Shown here: positions 14,811 through 20,507 of the stretch, piece after piece
Position numbering within the stretch: position 1 is the stretch's first letter
Layout: every line of letters begins with the position of its first letter
Virus record (IMG/VR): IMGVR_UViG_3300044631_002030
Coordinates: 1 to 28,663 of that record
From: a virus
Strand: one strand, 5' to 3'
Length of the DNA stretch: 28,663 nt
Program-made: the position numbers and the translations under genes
The notes under the pieces: generated by a model
The model's input: only the letters and a program-made list of their open reading frames with translations
Told to the model about the DNA's origin: nothing
Databases searched by the model: none

Positions 14811-15139
14811 TCTGTTTCTCCGGTTGTAGGCTGCACCGCCATCGCGGCGGTGATGGCGCGATTAACGGCATCGTGTAACTGTCGGCGTGTTTCGAGGTTA
14901 GGCAGCTTTGAGTCAGTAATTGCAAACGCGAACACCTCACCACTGAGTACTGCCAGTTCAGTGAGCCGCTCTACTTCCTTCCGCAGCGCGTCCCGCTCCT
15001 TTTCCGCCTGGTCCCGCTGCTGCTTGAGCGTGTCCGCGACACCGATCCAATGATCGAGCGCGAACTGCAACCGATCATTTTTTGTTCGATAAACTCCGTC
15101 CGTCCGTCCAAGGACGATTCCGCTGGTTTCGTCACTCAT
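14807..15139 (-). CDS. Coiled-coil protein of the small-gene cassette
   Basis: This 110-residue protein starts at the ATG overlapping the upstream stop (ATGA). Residues about 28-65 form a clear heptad-like coiled coil (ADTLKQQRDQAEKERDALRK, EVERLTEL). It is followed by VFAFAITDSKLPNL, a helix RRQLHDAVNRAITAA, and the C-terminal AVQPTTGETE shared with the next gene. The ERDALRK codons match those of the 14096 gene exactly. No catalytic residues are visible; an oligomeric adaptor or DNA-mimic role is possible but unsupported. Confidence 0.75.
   Translation of the reverse strand: MSDETSGIVLGRTDGVYRTKNDRLQFALDHWIGVADTLKQQRDQAEKERDALRKEVERLTELAVLSGEVFAFAITDSKLPNLETRRQLHDAVNRAITAAMAVQPTTGETE
14817..14841. 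repeat. 25-base direct repeat, copy 2
   Basis: This is the second exact copy of the element at 14368-14392; here it encodes the end of the coiled-coil protein and the Shine-Dalgarno site of the following GTG-started gene. Confidence 0.95.
14976..14998. repeat. 23-base direct repeat, copy 2
   Basis: This exact copy of 14151-14173 lies in the coiled coil of the 14807 gene and encodes ERDALRK on the minus strand in the same frame. Confidence 0.9.
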
Positions 15140-15372
15140 GCCGTCCCCCCTTTCGTCTGTTTGCCTTCGTAGCGCACGCCGATCAGTCTCGCGGCGGACA
15201 GTAGCCTGTTCTCAATGTCCTTCACCTGCTTATTTACTTTGTCGTCAGTGATCTCGACGCCCCACATCTCGCCCTGTGTCACCACGTCCTCGATTGAACG
15301 GCACCGGACGACAATGTTTTCAGCGTGCAAGCGCAGGACGCGGATGTGTTTCGCCAGCGCGGTGGGTTTCAT
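15136..15372 (-). CDS. Small basic helical protein (78 residues)
   Basis: The start is the ATG that overlaps the stop of the 55-residue gene (ATGA); a longer open frame upstream belongs to a shadow of that gene. The protein is MKPTALAKHIRVLRLHAENI followed by VVRCRSIEDVVTQGE, ITDDKVNKQVKDIENRLL and a basic tail GVRYEGKQTKGGTA. It seems wholly helical with many basic residues. No family is recognised. It lies in an uninterrupted chain of overlapping small genes, so translation is probable. Confidence 0.65.
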   Translation of the reverse strand: MKPTALAKHIRVLRLHAENIVVRCRSIEDVVTQGEMWGVEITDDKVNKQVKDIENRLLSAARLIGVRYEGKQTKGGTA

Positions 15373-15536
15373 GCGTTCACCACTTTGCGCCACTCGCGCT
15401 TCCGGTGCTTCCGCTGACGACGACGAGGCAAAAGCTCGCGCAGAGATTCCCTTTTCCACACGATACGAAACGGCCACTCGTGCTGACGATACCAAAACTT
15501 TAGGCCGCGTCGGACAAGCCCAAACTTGACCTTCAT
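15369..15536 (-). CDS. Very small, strongly basic protein (55 residues)
   Basis: Found by reading between larger genes: an ATG at 15536 opens a 55-codon frame with ATGA overlaps at both ends and AGGGACGC before the start. It begins MKVKFGLVRRGLKFWYRQHE, continues WPFRIVWKRESLRELLPRRR and ends in an Arg/Lys-rich tail (KHRKREWRKVVNA). About a third of residues are Arg or Lys, with five Trp or Tyr. Such composition suits nucleic-acid binding or membrane association. Perfect junctions on both sides are the main evidence that it is real. Confidence 0.65.
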   Translation of the reverse strand: MKVKFGLVRRGLKFWYRQHEWPFRIVWKRESLRELLPRRRQRKHRKREWRKVVNA

Positions 15537-15745
15537 GCGTCCCTCCACGAGATCTCAAACACCACCCGCATCGCCCATCGTGCGAGCCACGACGGACGGC
15601 GGTGCATTACAAAGGTTGTTTCGTATCGCCCACTGTGCAGCACCCAGTACCCGACTGGCGGCGGTGGTGGCGGCAAAAAGACTGTCTTCGTATCAAGGCG
15701 ATAGTAGCTGTCGCCGTAGATTGCGCGATCCACGCTATCTTTCAT
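15533..15745 (-). CDS. Small protein with a polyproline run (70 residues)
   Basis: An ATG with GGGGGACGC upstream starts this frame, with ATGA overlaps at both ends. The protein has MKDSVDRAIYGDSYYRLDTK, then VFLPPPPPPVGYWVLHSGRY, a run of six prolines followed by aromatics, and a C-terminal half with MHRRPSWLARWAMRVVFEIS ending WRDA. The C-terminal segment is amphipathic and could lie on a membrane. No family is recognised; polyproline segments often bind other proteins. Confidence 0.65.
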   Translation of the reverse strand: MKDSVDRAIYGDSYYRLDTKTVFLPPPPPPVGYWVLHSGRYETTFVMHRRPSWLARWAMRVVFEISWRDA

Positions 15746-16035
15746 GCGTCCCCCTCTAGCGCACGGAGCACACTAACACGGACGCACAATTCGCCTGCTG
15801 CCGCCTGATATTCTCTGTAGGTGGTGTCCTTCGGAGGCGCTATCACATCAACCAACGCCTTCGCCGCTTCAATCACCGCCGCGTGCGCTGGGGTAAGCAG
15901 AGGCAAACGTTCCATGTAGACCGCTCCGGGGAACTCTCGGCACTCACGCTGCGCCGCTTCTTTCGTCCGGTGAATCTCCCACAGCATCTTCTCTTTCAAC
16001 GTGAAAGTGGCCCACACCTCCGTCACGTCACTCAT
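15742..16035 (-). CDS. Unknown small protein (97 residues)
   Basis: This starts at an ATG overlapping the upstream stop (ATGA). Two halves can be seen: an N-terminal mixed strand/helix part (VTEVWATFTLKEKMLWEIHR, KEAAQRECREF) and a helical C-terminal part (TPAHAAVIEAAKALVDVIAP, YREYQAAAGELCVRVSVLRA) ending LEGDA. The N-terminal WATFTLKEK pattern is compatible with a small alpha/beta fold. No recognised family. It belongs to the cassette of overlapping short genes; tight coupling suggests joint expression with them. Confidence 0.65.
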   Translation of the reverse strand: MSDVTEVWATFTLKEKMLWEIHRTKEAAQRECREFPGAVYMERLPLLTPAHAAVIEAAKALVDVIAPPKDTTYREYQAAAGELCVRVSVLRALEGDA

Positions 16036-16331
16036 GGCGTGGCCTCCGAGAGGGCGGCGGTGAGAGCGGCGAGAACGTCGTGATACTGCACGGTGTCGAT
16101 GTAACCATGCCCTATCTTGCGCCCGCTGTGGTTATACTGAATGTGTACGCACACATCGCAAAGGTACCTCCACGCCCGTTCCACCATCGCATCCGTCACC
16201 ACGCGCGTCTCGGCGCGGGCTTCCAGTGCGGCGATGCGGTCGGCCATTGCGAAGTGTAGATCGTCAAGCATCGTGGTTTGGATGCGACAAGCTGCCAACA
16301 TCTCTTTCAACACGTCCTCTCGCGTTCTCAC
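16032..16331 (-). CDS. Unknown small protein (99 residues)
   Basis: This begins with GTG (GTGA overlap with the 26-codon gene) and ends inside the next start (ATGA). It is helical: REDVLKEMLAACRIQTTMLD, DLHFAMADRIAALEARAETR, followed by TDAMVERAWRYLCDVCVHIQ and YHDVLAALTAALSEATP. The pattern RVVTDAMVERAWRYL resembles short phage proteins containing VTDEMVERAxxAL, which are common and unassigned. Cys and His residues in the middle (CDVCVHIQYNH) could bind metal, but spacing is not diagnostic. Confidence 0.65.
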   Translation of the reverse strand: MRTREDVLKEMLAACRIQTTMLDDLHFAMADRIAALEARAETRVVTDAMVERAWRYLCDVCVHIQYNHSGRKIGHGYIDTVQYHDVLAALTAALSEATP

Positions 16332-16408
16332 GGCTGCGGCCCTCGGGTGTCCGTCGCCCTCTCAATCGCGGCCTCAATGCTCGCTATCACATCCTTCGTG
16401 TCCGTCAT
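16328..16408 (-). CDS. Possible micro-gene (26 residues)
   Basis: A 26-codon frame lies between an ATG with GGAGGACGC (Shine-Dalgarno) and a TGA within the next gene's GTGA. It reads MTDTKDVIASIEAAIERATD then TRGPQP, one predicted helix. Its first residues match MTDAKDV of the upstream 16405 gene because a 32-base segment around both starts is duplicated. It may be a real small peptide, a leader that carries ribosomes to the next GTG start, or the remnant of a duplicated gene. Confidence 0.45.
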   Translation of the reverse strand: MTDTKDVIASIEAAIERATDTRGPQP

Positions 16409-16418
16409 GCGTCCTCCT
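16387..16418. repeat. 32-base near-perfect direct repeat, copy 1 (start region)
   Basis: This matches 16746-16777 at 31 of 32 bases. Each copy covers the Shine-Dalgarno GGAGGACGC, the ATG and the first codons (MTD[T/A]KDV) of a gene on the minus strand. Confidence 0.92.
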
Positions 16419-16767
16419 GTGTGAGGGCTGCGTCGAGCGCCCCTCCGCAGTACTGGCAAAACTTGGTGTCGTTTTCTTTCGGCCCTCCAGCATTGAACGA
16501 CCACAGATGCCCGCAGCCCGTGCGCCATGTCCCGAAGTCAGGGTCGTCCTCTCGCCACTGGCACAACCGCGCCGCACCCTTCCTCGCCTCGTCCCGCTCG
16601 CGGGTCAGGGTGTCGATTTCTGCGCGGAGTCGGATCACCTCAAGTGCGAGACGTACTTCGACCATCACGCCCCCTTCCACTGAAACGATGGGATTTGTAA
16701 ACGGATGGCAATACGCGCCAAACTCCACGCGCACGGCGCTGGAACTCACATCCTTCGCGTCCGTCAT
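16405..16767 (-). CDS. Zinc-ribbon/coiled-coil protein (120 residues)
   Basis: The start ATG follows GGAGGACGC and lies 8 bases after the upstream stop. Residues about 38-70 are helical (LALEVIRLRAEIDTLTRERD, EARKGAARLCQWRED). The C-terminal part has TGCGHLWSFNAGGPKEND followed by FCQYCGGALD, four cysteines forming a likely zinc ribbon. ERDEARKGAARLCQWR parallels ERDALRKDAALTCEWR in the 14096 protein, so the two are probably related. This C-x-W...CGH...FCxYCGG arrangement is common among short phage proteins of unknown role. Confidence 0.75.
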   Translation of the reverse strand: MTDAKDVSSSAVRVEFGAYCHPFTNPIVSVEGGVMVEVRLALEVIRLRAEIDTLTRERDEARKGAARLCQWREDDPDFGTWRTGCGHLWSFNAGGPKENDTKFCQYCGGALDAALTQEDA

Positions 16768-16777
16768 GCGTCCTCCT
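16746..16777. repeat. 32-base near-perfect direct repeat, copy 2 (start region)
   Basis: This is the second copy of the start-site element at 16387-16418, covering the beginning of the 120-residue zinc-ribbon gene; one base differs and changes Thr to Ala or a silent position near the start. Confidence 0.92.
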
Positions 16778-17150
16778 AGATGATCTGAATGTCCGCATGG
16801 TTGCCGTACGCCACCACGCCCTGTTCAGCGTACGCCCGTACTTCTTCCGGCATCGCCTCATAGCGAAACCCCACCCGCACCCACGACAGGAAGTAGGCCA
16901 TCAAGTCCCACAGCACCGCGATCCACCGCACGCGCCCCGGCACGCGGTCCAGCTTTCGCACGTAGTCCAGCGTGTGGACCAGCTCGTGGCCAAGCAGGAT
17001 GCGATGGGGCACAGAACGGGCGCGGCGGATGAAAATTGACCGCCCGATGGACACGCCACCTACGCGCAACCAGTGCGGGAGCCAATGCTCGTAATGCACG
17101 GTGACGTTATGCACCTCGCCGTCGAGCTTGACGCGGAGGGTGGTGGTCAT
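16776..17150 (-). CDS. Small HExxH metallopeptidase-like protein
   Basis: This 124-residue protein starts at the ATG overlapping the HNH stop (ATGA, with GGGGGACGC). The motif RILLGHELVHTLDYVRK places HELVH at about 55-59, the zinc-binding and catalytic signature of gluzincin-type peptidases. MPEEVRAYAEQGVVAYG near 100-116 could supply the third, glutamate ligand, as in small 'minigluzincin' proteins. An N-terminal beta part (TTLRVKLDGEVHNVTVHYEH) precedes it and a hydrophobic helix (VRWIAVLWDLMAYFLSW, about 74-90) separates motif and third ligand. No signal peptide is seen, so it would act in the cytoplasm or at the inner membrane. The substrate is unknown; host-protein cleavage or self-processing are possibilities. 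Confidence 0.7.
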   Translation of the reverse strand: MTTTLRVKLDGEVHNVTVHYEHWLPHWLRVGGVSIGRSIFIRRARSVPHRILLGHELVHTLDYVRKLDRVPGRVRWIAVLWDLMAYFLSWVRVGFRYEAMPEEVRAYAEQGVVAYGNHADIQII

Positions 17151-18019
17151 GCGTCCCCCTGTGCCGTGGCGGCGACGTTTGCCCCGCCATGCGCCCGTCG
17201 CCGCGAGATTGCGTGCGCGAGCTTCGCCGTCGTCAACAGAATCGGCTTCAGCTCGGCCGGCGCTGCGTCGTACCGGAGCCGCGTGCCGCGACTGCCGTTC
17301 AACCGTGGCAGCAGGGTGCGCGGAATCAGGTGCCAGTTCGTCGGAGCCGTGTTCAGCTGGTCGCCGTCCGCACACTTGAGGCAATGGCCAACAGGGATCG
17401 GGCCGTGCAGGGCTTCCCACTTGATGACGTGCGTTTGCTTCCAGTTAGCCGTCCACACGGCGCCGTCGCCGTTCTTCACCTTCGTGAACTCGTAGCCGTC
17501 GATCACGCGCACGCTGCCGATGGGCTTGGTATTCCACGACGGCATCCCTGCGCCGAATTGCGTCTCGCGCATCCGTCCAGGCGCCCATCCCTCCGGACGC
17601 TTCACGCCTTTGTTCTTGGGCGCGTGCCCTTTCTTAAACGCCGTCGCCGCCCCGATCCGGTCGCCGCGTTGCAGCCGGCCGGACGCGCGGCTCGCGCGGA
17701 ACGCGTCGCTCTTGCGGAGCCCGAGCAACTTGGCCCGGGCCACCACGCTGCCGTAGCTGCGGCCCATATCCGCCGCGAGCTGCGCCGTGGCGGTGTCCGC
17801 AAACCGCTCCCGCAACACGGCGTCGTCGTCCGGCGAGAACGCCGCGCGGTCGGTGGTCCACCCGTTGCGCGTGCAGAGCGCCTTCAGATGTCGGACCTCG
17901 ACATCGCGCCGCCCGAATTTCGCGACAAACGCCCAATGAAGCTCCGCGCGCGGCAGATGGCGCCGCGCACACACGAATAGTAGCTCGTCGGCCGAGTAGG
18001 CGATACGGCGCCCGTTCAT
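17147..18019 (-). CDS. HNH endonuclease with N-terminal HTH-like repeats
   Basis: This 290-residue protein starts at the ATG overlapping the upstream stop. The N-terminal part carries two SANT/HTH-like units (ADELLFVCARRHLPRAELHW; PDDDAVLRERFADTATAQLA with GRSYGSVVARAKLLGLRKSD). The middle has GHAPKNKGVKRPEGWAPGRM and IGSVRVIDGYEFTKVKNGDG. The HNH_3-like core follows: QTHVIKWEALHGPIPVGHCL, KCADGDQLNTAPTNWHLIPR, with the His, His and Asn of the nuclease site. This is the architecture of phage homing-type or accessory HNH endonucleases. The C-terminus ANVAATAQGDA holds the ribosome-binding site of the next gene. It probably spreads itself or its flanks between phages. Confidence 0.88.
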   Translation of the reverse strand: MNGRRIAYSADELLFVCARRHLPRAELHWAFVAKFGRRDVEVRHLKALCTRNGWTTDRAAFSPDDDAVLRERFADTATAQLAADMGRSYGSVVARAKLLGLRKSDAFRASRASGRLQRGDRIGAATAFKKGHAPKNKGVKRPEGWAPGRMRETQFGAGMPSWNTKPIGSVRVIDGYEFTKVKNGDGAVWTANWKQTHVIKWEALHGPIPVGHCLKCADGDQLNTAPTNWHLIPRTLLPRLNGSRGTRLRYDAAPAELKPILLTTAKLAHAISRRRAHGGANVAATAQGDA

Positions 18020-18267
18020 GCGGCCACCCCCGCCGACAGCGCCATCGTGGACGGCAGCGCCTTGAGCATGCCGCCGCCATGCTCCGCGATCAGCTTGGCG
18101 CCTTGGAGCTGCAACGCGGCCGTGTCCACGATCCGGTCGGCCACCTGCACGACCGAGGTCGTGCGGCTGATCTCGTGCGCGAGCTGGTCGCTCGAGAGCG
18201 ACTCGTCGGTGAGCCGCTCGAGCTGCGCAAACAACAGGTCATTGAGGTCGGTGAGTCGGTTCTTCAC
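18016..18267 (-). CDS. Conserved small phage protein (83 residues)
   Basis: This starts at GTG (GTGA overlap). The sequence LTDLNDLLFAQLERLTDESL and ISRTTSVVQVADRIVDTAAL plus LQGAKLIAEHGG follow a pattern I know from many short phage proteins of the early region, with three helices and no assigned function. It sits between a 42-residue membrane protein and the HNH gene. Such proteins are often next to DNA-binding regulators; nothing further can be inferred. Confidence 0.75.
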   Translation of the reverse strand: MKNRLTDLNDLLFAQLERLTDESLSSDQLAHEISRTTSVVQVADRIVDTAALQLQGAKLIAEHGGGMLKALPSTMALSAGVAA

Positions 18268-18392
18268 GGCTCACGCTCGCGGTCGTCCGTCGCGTCGTCG
18301 CGCGGCTGGCCGTCCTTCACAAGGCTCGCGGCCCAGAAATACAGCCCCACCAGCACCACGGCGTAGGACAGCCAAAACGGGGTCACGGTCAT
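18264..18392 (-). CDS. Very small membrane protein (42 residues)
   Basis: Found by reading between larger genes. An ATG at 18392 with GGAGGTGGTGGC upstream opens a 42-codon frame with 4-base overlaps at both ends. The protein has MTVTPFWLSYAVVLVGLYFW, continuing AASLVKDGQP, one hydrophobic span, and a charged C-terminus RDDATDDREREP. The topology suggests an N-out/C-in anchor. It may be a small membrane regulator or toxin-like peptide; no family is recognised. Confidence 0.7.
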   Translation of the reverse strand: MTVTPFWLSYAVVLVGLYFWAASLVKDGQPRDDATDDREREP

Positions 18393-19201
18393 GCCACCAC
18401 CTCCACATCAGGAATCCCATACGGGTCCGGCTGCGCCAACGCTCGGCGCGCCGTGGCCAATGCCGCCGCGCGGTCGGGCATCCCGTCGCCCTCGCCGTAC
18501 GGGTCCGTCGTGACGCTCAGTTGCTTCGGTGCCGGCGCCGCCACCACCTCGGCGGCGTTGCGGATTTCCATAGCCAGCGGCTCTGACACCGGCACCGCAG
18601 CCGCGTACTGCGGCACCGCGTCCGCGATCTGCTTCCACGCCCGACGGCCGGCGCGTGTGATGGCCGTCTTGGTCGGCTCCGCGTCGCCCACAGGGTCACG
18701 CTGGCGCGTGCCGCCGCCGCACCAGTTCACGCCGACGACGGTCTTGCCGGTGGCCGCCACGGTGACGCGGAACACGACGGCCGCCGCCGCCTTCTCAGGC
18801 ACGCCGTGCGTGATGCGGGCCCGCATGCGTTTGGTGCTCTCTTCAATCGCCCAGGCGTCGCCCGCGAGCGCGAGCTGGTCGAGCCGCGCGTCCACGTGCA
18901 CCATTTCGGGCTCGTGCGGGATGAACATCCCCGCCTGAATCAGCGGCGCGGCCCGCTCTTCGTACAGCGTCGCCGTGAGGTAGGGACGGCCGCCCAGTAC
19001 CTCAATGTGCCGCAACGGATCAAGGCTGTTGGCGCGGCAGTATTCGGCCAACGCGTAGATGCCTTCGGCCGACAGATCCTTGGACCACTGCGTCCCACGG
19101 ATCGCCGCCGCCATGCGATTTTTGGCCTTATTCTCCGCGATCCGCGCCTCGGCCTCTGGCCCGAACGCACCCTGCTTGACGACCCCGGTCTCGCTGCTCA
19201 T
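18389..19201 (-). CDS. Putative single-strand annealing protein (RecT/Bet-like)
   Basis: This 270-residue protein starts at MSSETGVVKQGAFGPEAEAR, whose ATG overlaps the upstream stop (ATGA). The central part AIRGTQWSKDLSAEGIYALA, EYCRANSLDPLRHIEVLGGR, PYLTATLYEERAAPLIQAGM follows the plan of Bet/RecT-type recombinases, where a helical segment with 'C...LDP' precedes a strand and a YxTxxx segment. PTKTAITRAGRRAWKQIADA resembles the conserved 'A.TRA.RRA' helix of annealing proteins. The tail from about 215 is Ala/Pro-rich and probably flexible. It follows a Gam/Gp157-like gene, and Gam and Bet are commonly adjacent. The assignment is by pattern only. Confidence 0.45.
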   Translation of the reverse strand: MSSETGVVKQGAFGPEAEARIAENKAKNRMAAAIRGTQWSKDLSAEGIYALAEYCRANSLDPLRHIEVLGGRPYLTATLYEERAAPLIQAGMFIPHEPEMVHVDARLDQLALAGDAWAIEESTKRMRARITHGVPEKAAAAVVFRVTVAATGKTVVGVNWCGGGTRQRDPVGDAEPTKTAITRAGRRAWKQIADAVPQYAAAVPVSEPLAMEIRNAAEVVAAPAPKQLSVTTDPYGEGDGMPDRAAALATARRALAQPDPYGIPDVEVVA

Positions 19202-19671
19202 GTCATCTGCTCCAGTAGGTTGGTGGCAATCCGCACCGCTGGCACCGTGGTGACGACGACGAACGGCAGCGGCACGACTTGGCACATCTTCTCCACTGCT
19301 TTGCGGTCGAGTTGCTCGGGCACGAGACACATCCGATGCACCCGCGCCCACGCGAGGCCGGCCGCCTCGTCGATCTCGTAGCCCTTGGTCTGCACCACCG
19401 AGACGCCCGTCGTCGGCTTGCTGTCGCCCGTTTTGGCGTGCAGCAGCAGCGCGAGGCTCCGGATCTCGGCCTCAAGGCTGTTGACGTCTGCCTTGATCCG
19501 ATAGATCGCGGCCACGTCAGCCGCCATCGCAAGGTCGGCTTCTTCCCGCTTGGCGCGAACGATCTCCATGTGCCGGTCGCGTTCCGCGCGGCGTGCCGCG
19601 AGCGACGACACGAGCAGGTCCAGCGTGTGCGAGAGCGTCGGGTCGTCGGCTGGTTCGAGGTCGTGGCTCAT
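19198..19671 (-). CDS. Gam/Gp157-like coiled-coil protein
   Basis: This 157-residue protein starts at the ATG overlapping the 53-residue gene's stop. Residues about 20-80 form a long helical coiled coil (LAARRAERDRHMEIVRAKRE, IKADVNSLEAEIRSLALLLH). The C-terminal part GVSVVQTKGYEIDEAAGLAW, VHRMCLVPEQLDRKAVEKMC, LPFVVVTTVPAVRIATNLLE fits the small beta domain of Gam or Siphovirus Gp157-like proteins, in which a coil is followed by a 'v.v.....yEI.de' segment and a hydrophobic end. Gam inhibits the host RecBCD-type nuclease and protects linear phage DNA. Its position next to a Bet-like gene fits. Confidence 0.55.
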   Translation of the reverse strand: MSHDLEPADDPTLSHTLDLLVSSLAARRAERDRHMEIVRAKREEADLAMAADVAAIYRIKADVNSLEAEIRSLALLLHAKTGDSKPTTGVSVVQTKGYEIDEAAGLAWARVHRMCLVPEQLDRKAVEKMCQVVPLPFVVVTTVPAVRIATNLLEQMT

Positions 19672-19829
19672 GCGGCCACCTCGTCGCTCGGCGCGGTCCA
19701 GATCATCACGAGGCGGAGCTCGGTGCCGTCGGCGGTTTTCATGGTCTGCGCCGGCGTCACGCCGTCACGGATCGGGCCGGAATACCGGCGCGTCGCGTCG
19801 TGGCTCAGGTAATGCGCGATTCTGGTCAT
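19668..19829 (-). CDS. Very small protein (53 residues)
   Basis: Found by reading between larger genes. An ATG at 19829 opens a frame with ATGA overlap at both ends. It reads MTRIAHYLSHDATRRYSGPI, then RDGVTPAQTMKTADGTELRL, then VMIWTAPSDEVAA. The strand-like TADGTELRLVMIWT at the end and short basic N-terminus suggest a small beta-containing protein. No family is recognised; location upstream of the Gam-like gene suggests early expression. Confidence 0.65.
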   Translation of the reverse strand: MTRIAHYLSHDATRRYSGPIRDGVTPAQTMKTADGTELRLVMIWTAPSDEVAA

Positions 19830-20023
19830 GCTGCGGTGTCCTTGGTAGAGCGGTCAGTGGGGAGCAAGGATGCCGCGCGGTCTGCCGCCGCGGCGCGGAT
19901 GAATTGGGCGATAGACTCGCCCGACAACCGAGCCGCCGCGGTGACGTCGGCGTGCTCGTCTGGGGCCATGTGCAGCGATTGCACCACGCGCAGCCGTGGC
20001 TCGCGCTTTGGTCGAAGAGGCAT
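19826..20023 (-). CDS. Ribbon-helix-helix-like small DNA-binding protein
   Basis: This 65-residue protein begins at MPLRPKREPRLRVVQSLHMA; an upstream in-frame start is possible but would extend into the promoter-like gap. The segment RVVQSLHMAPDEHADVTAAA with RLSGESIAQFIRAAAADRA follows the Arc/CopG plan: a beta strand, then two helices, the second after 'GES..QFI'. Such proteins dimerise and bind DNA through the strand, usually as repressors. The C-terminal tail (PTDRSTKDTAA) is hydrophilic. The gap at 20024-20067 separates it from the XRE gene and may contain its own start signals, but I see no clear promoter. Confidence 0.6.
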   Translation of the reverse strand: MPLRPKREPRLRVVQSLHMAPDEHADVTAAARLSGESIAQFIRAAAADRAASLLPTDRSTKDTAA

Positions 20024-20067
20024 GGTTGGGGTCCGGTAAATGGTAGAGACTACACCACAAACCGAAC

Positions 20068-20271
20068 TTAACACGATGCCGCCCGCGTCGCCACGGTCCA
20101 CGCGTGCAGCTTGAGCAGGGCCTCAACGGCCGCCGCCGTCCGCGCCGTGATTGCGCGATGGCCGCGCTCCATGCGGGCGACGCTGTTGGCTGTCAGATGC
20201 AGATGCTCGGCCATCTCGCGTTGCGTCAGCTTGAGCGACAAGCGCGCCGTGCGGAGGTCGAGGGCGGTCAT
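20068..20271 (-). CDS. XRE-family helix-turn-helix regulator
   Basis: This 67-residue protein starts at the ATG overlapping the previous stop (ATGA). LRTARLSLKLTQREMAEHLH and LTANSVARMERGHRAITART form a textbook XRE/Cro-type HTH, with TQREMAEHL as helix 2 and NSVARMERG as recognition helix. The tail is short (AVEALLKLHAWTVATR), so this is a minimal DNA-binding domain like many phage Cro-type proteins. It would bind an operator, and two inverted repeats upstream of this operon (20806-20839) are candidates. No cI-type partner with a protease domain is visible in the window, so lysogeny is unproven. Confidence 0.85.
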   Translation of the reverse strand: MTALDLRTARLSLKLTQREMAEHLHLTANSVARMERGHRAITARTAAAVEALLKLHAWTVATRAASC

Positions 20272-20504
20272 ACGGGATGCACCGTGACTGTCCACGCCAA
20301 CCCTTCCTCGCCGGTCTCGTTGTCAACCGTGTCGGTGGTCAGCTCAACCAATCCGCCGACCGTCATCACGCGAAACCCAAGATTGCGGCACAGGCGAATG
20401 GCCGCCGACTTGCTGCGCACGGTCTGCTTGGTCAACGGAGTCGGCGTCATGTCGTGCTCGGTCGTGAACACGGGCCGAACGGGGTAGCTTTTGGTAGCGG
20501 TCAT
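20268..20504 (-). CDS. Unknown small early protein (78 residues)
   Basis: This starts at an ATG three bases after the previous stop. MTATKSYPVRPVFTTEHDMT is probably unstructured; LTKQTVRSKSAAIRLCRNLG is a helix and FRVMTVGGLVELTTDTVD plus EEGLAWTVTVHPV are strands. An alternative start at Met19 would remove the N-terminal tail. No family is recognised. It lies between the winged-helix-like and XRE genes of the early operon. Confidence 0.6.
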   Translation of the reverse strand: MTATKSYPVRPVFTTEHDMTPTPLTKQTVRSKSAAIRLCRNLGFRVMTVGGLVELTTDTVDNETGEEGLAWTVTVHPV

Positions 20505-20507
20505 GGT

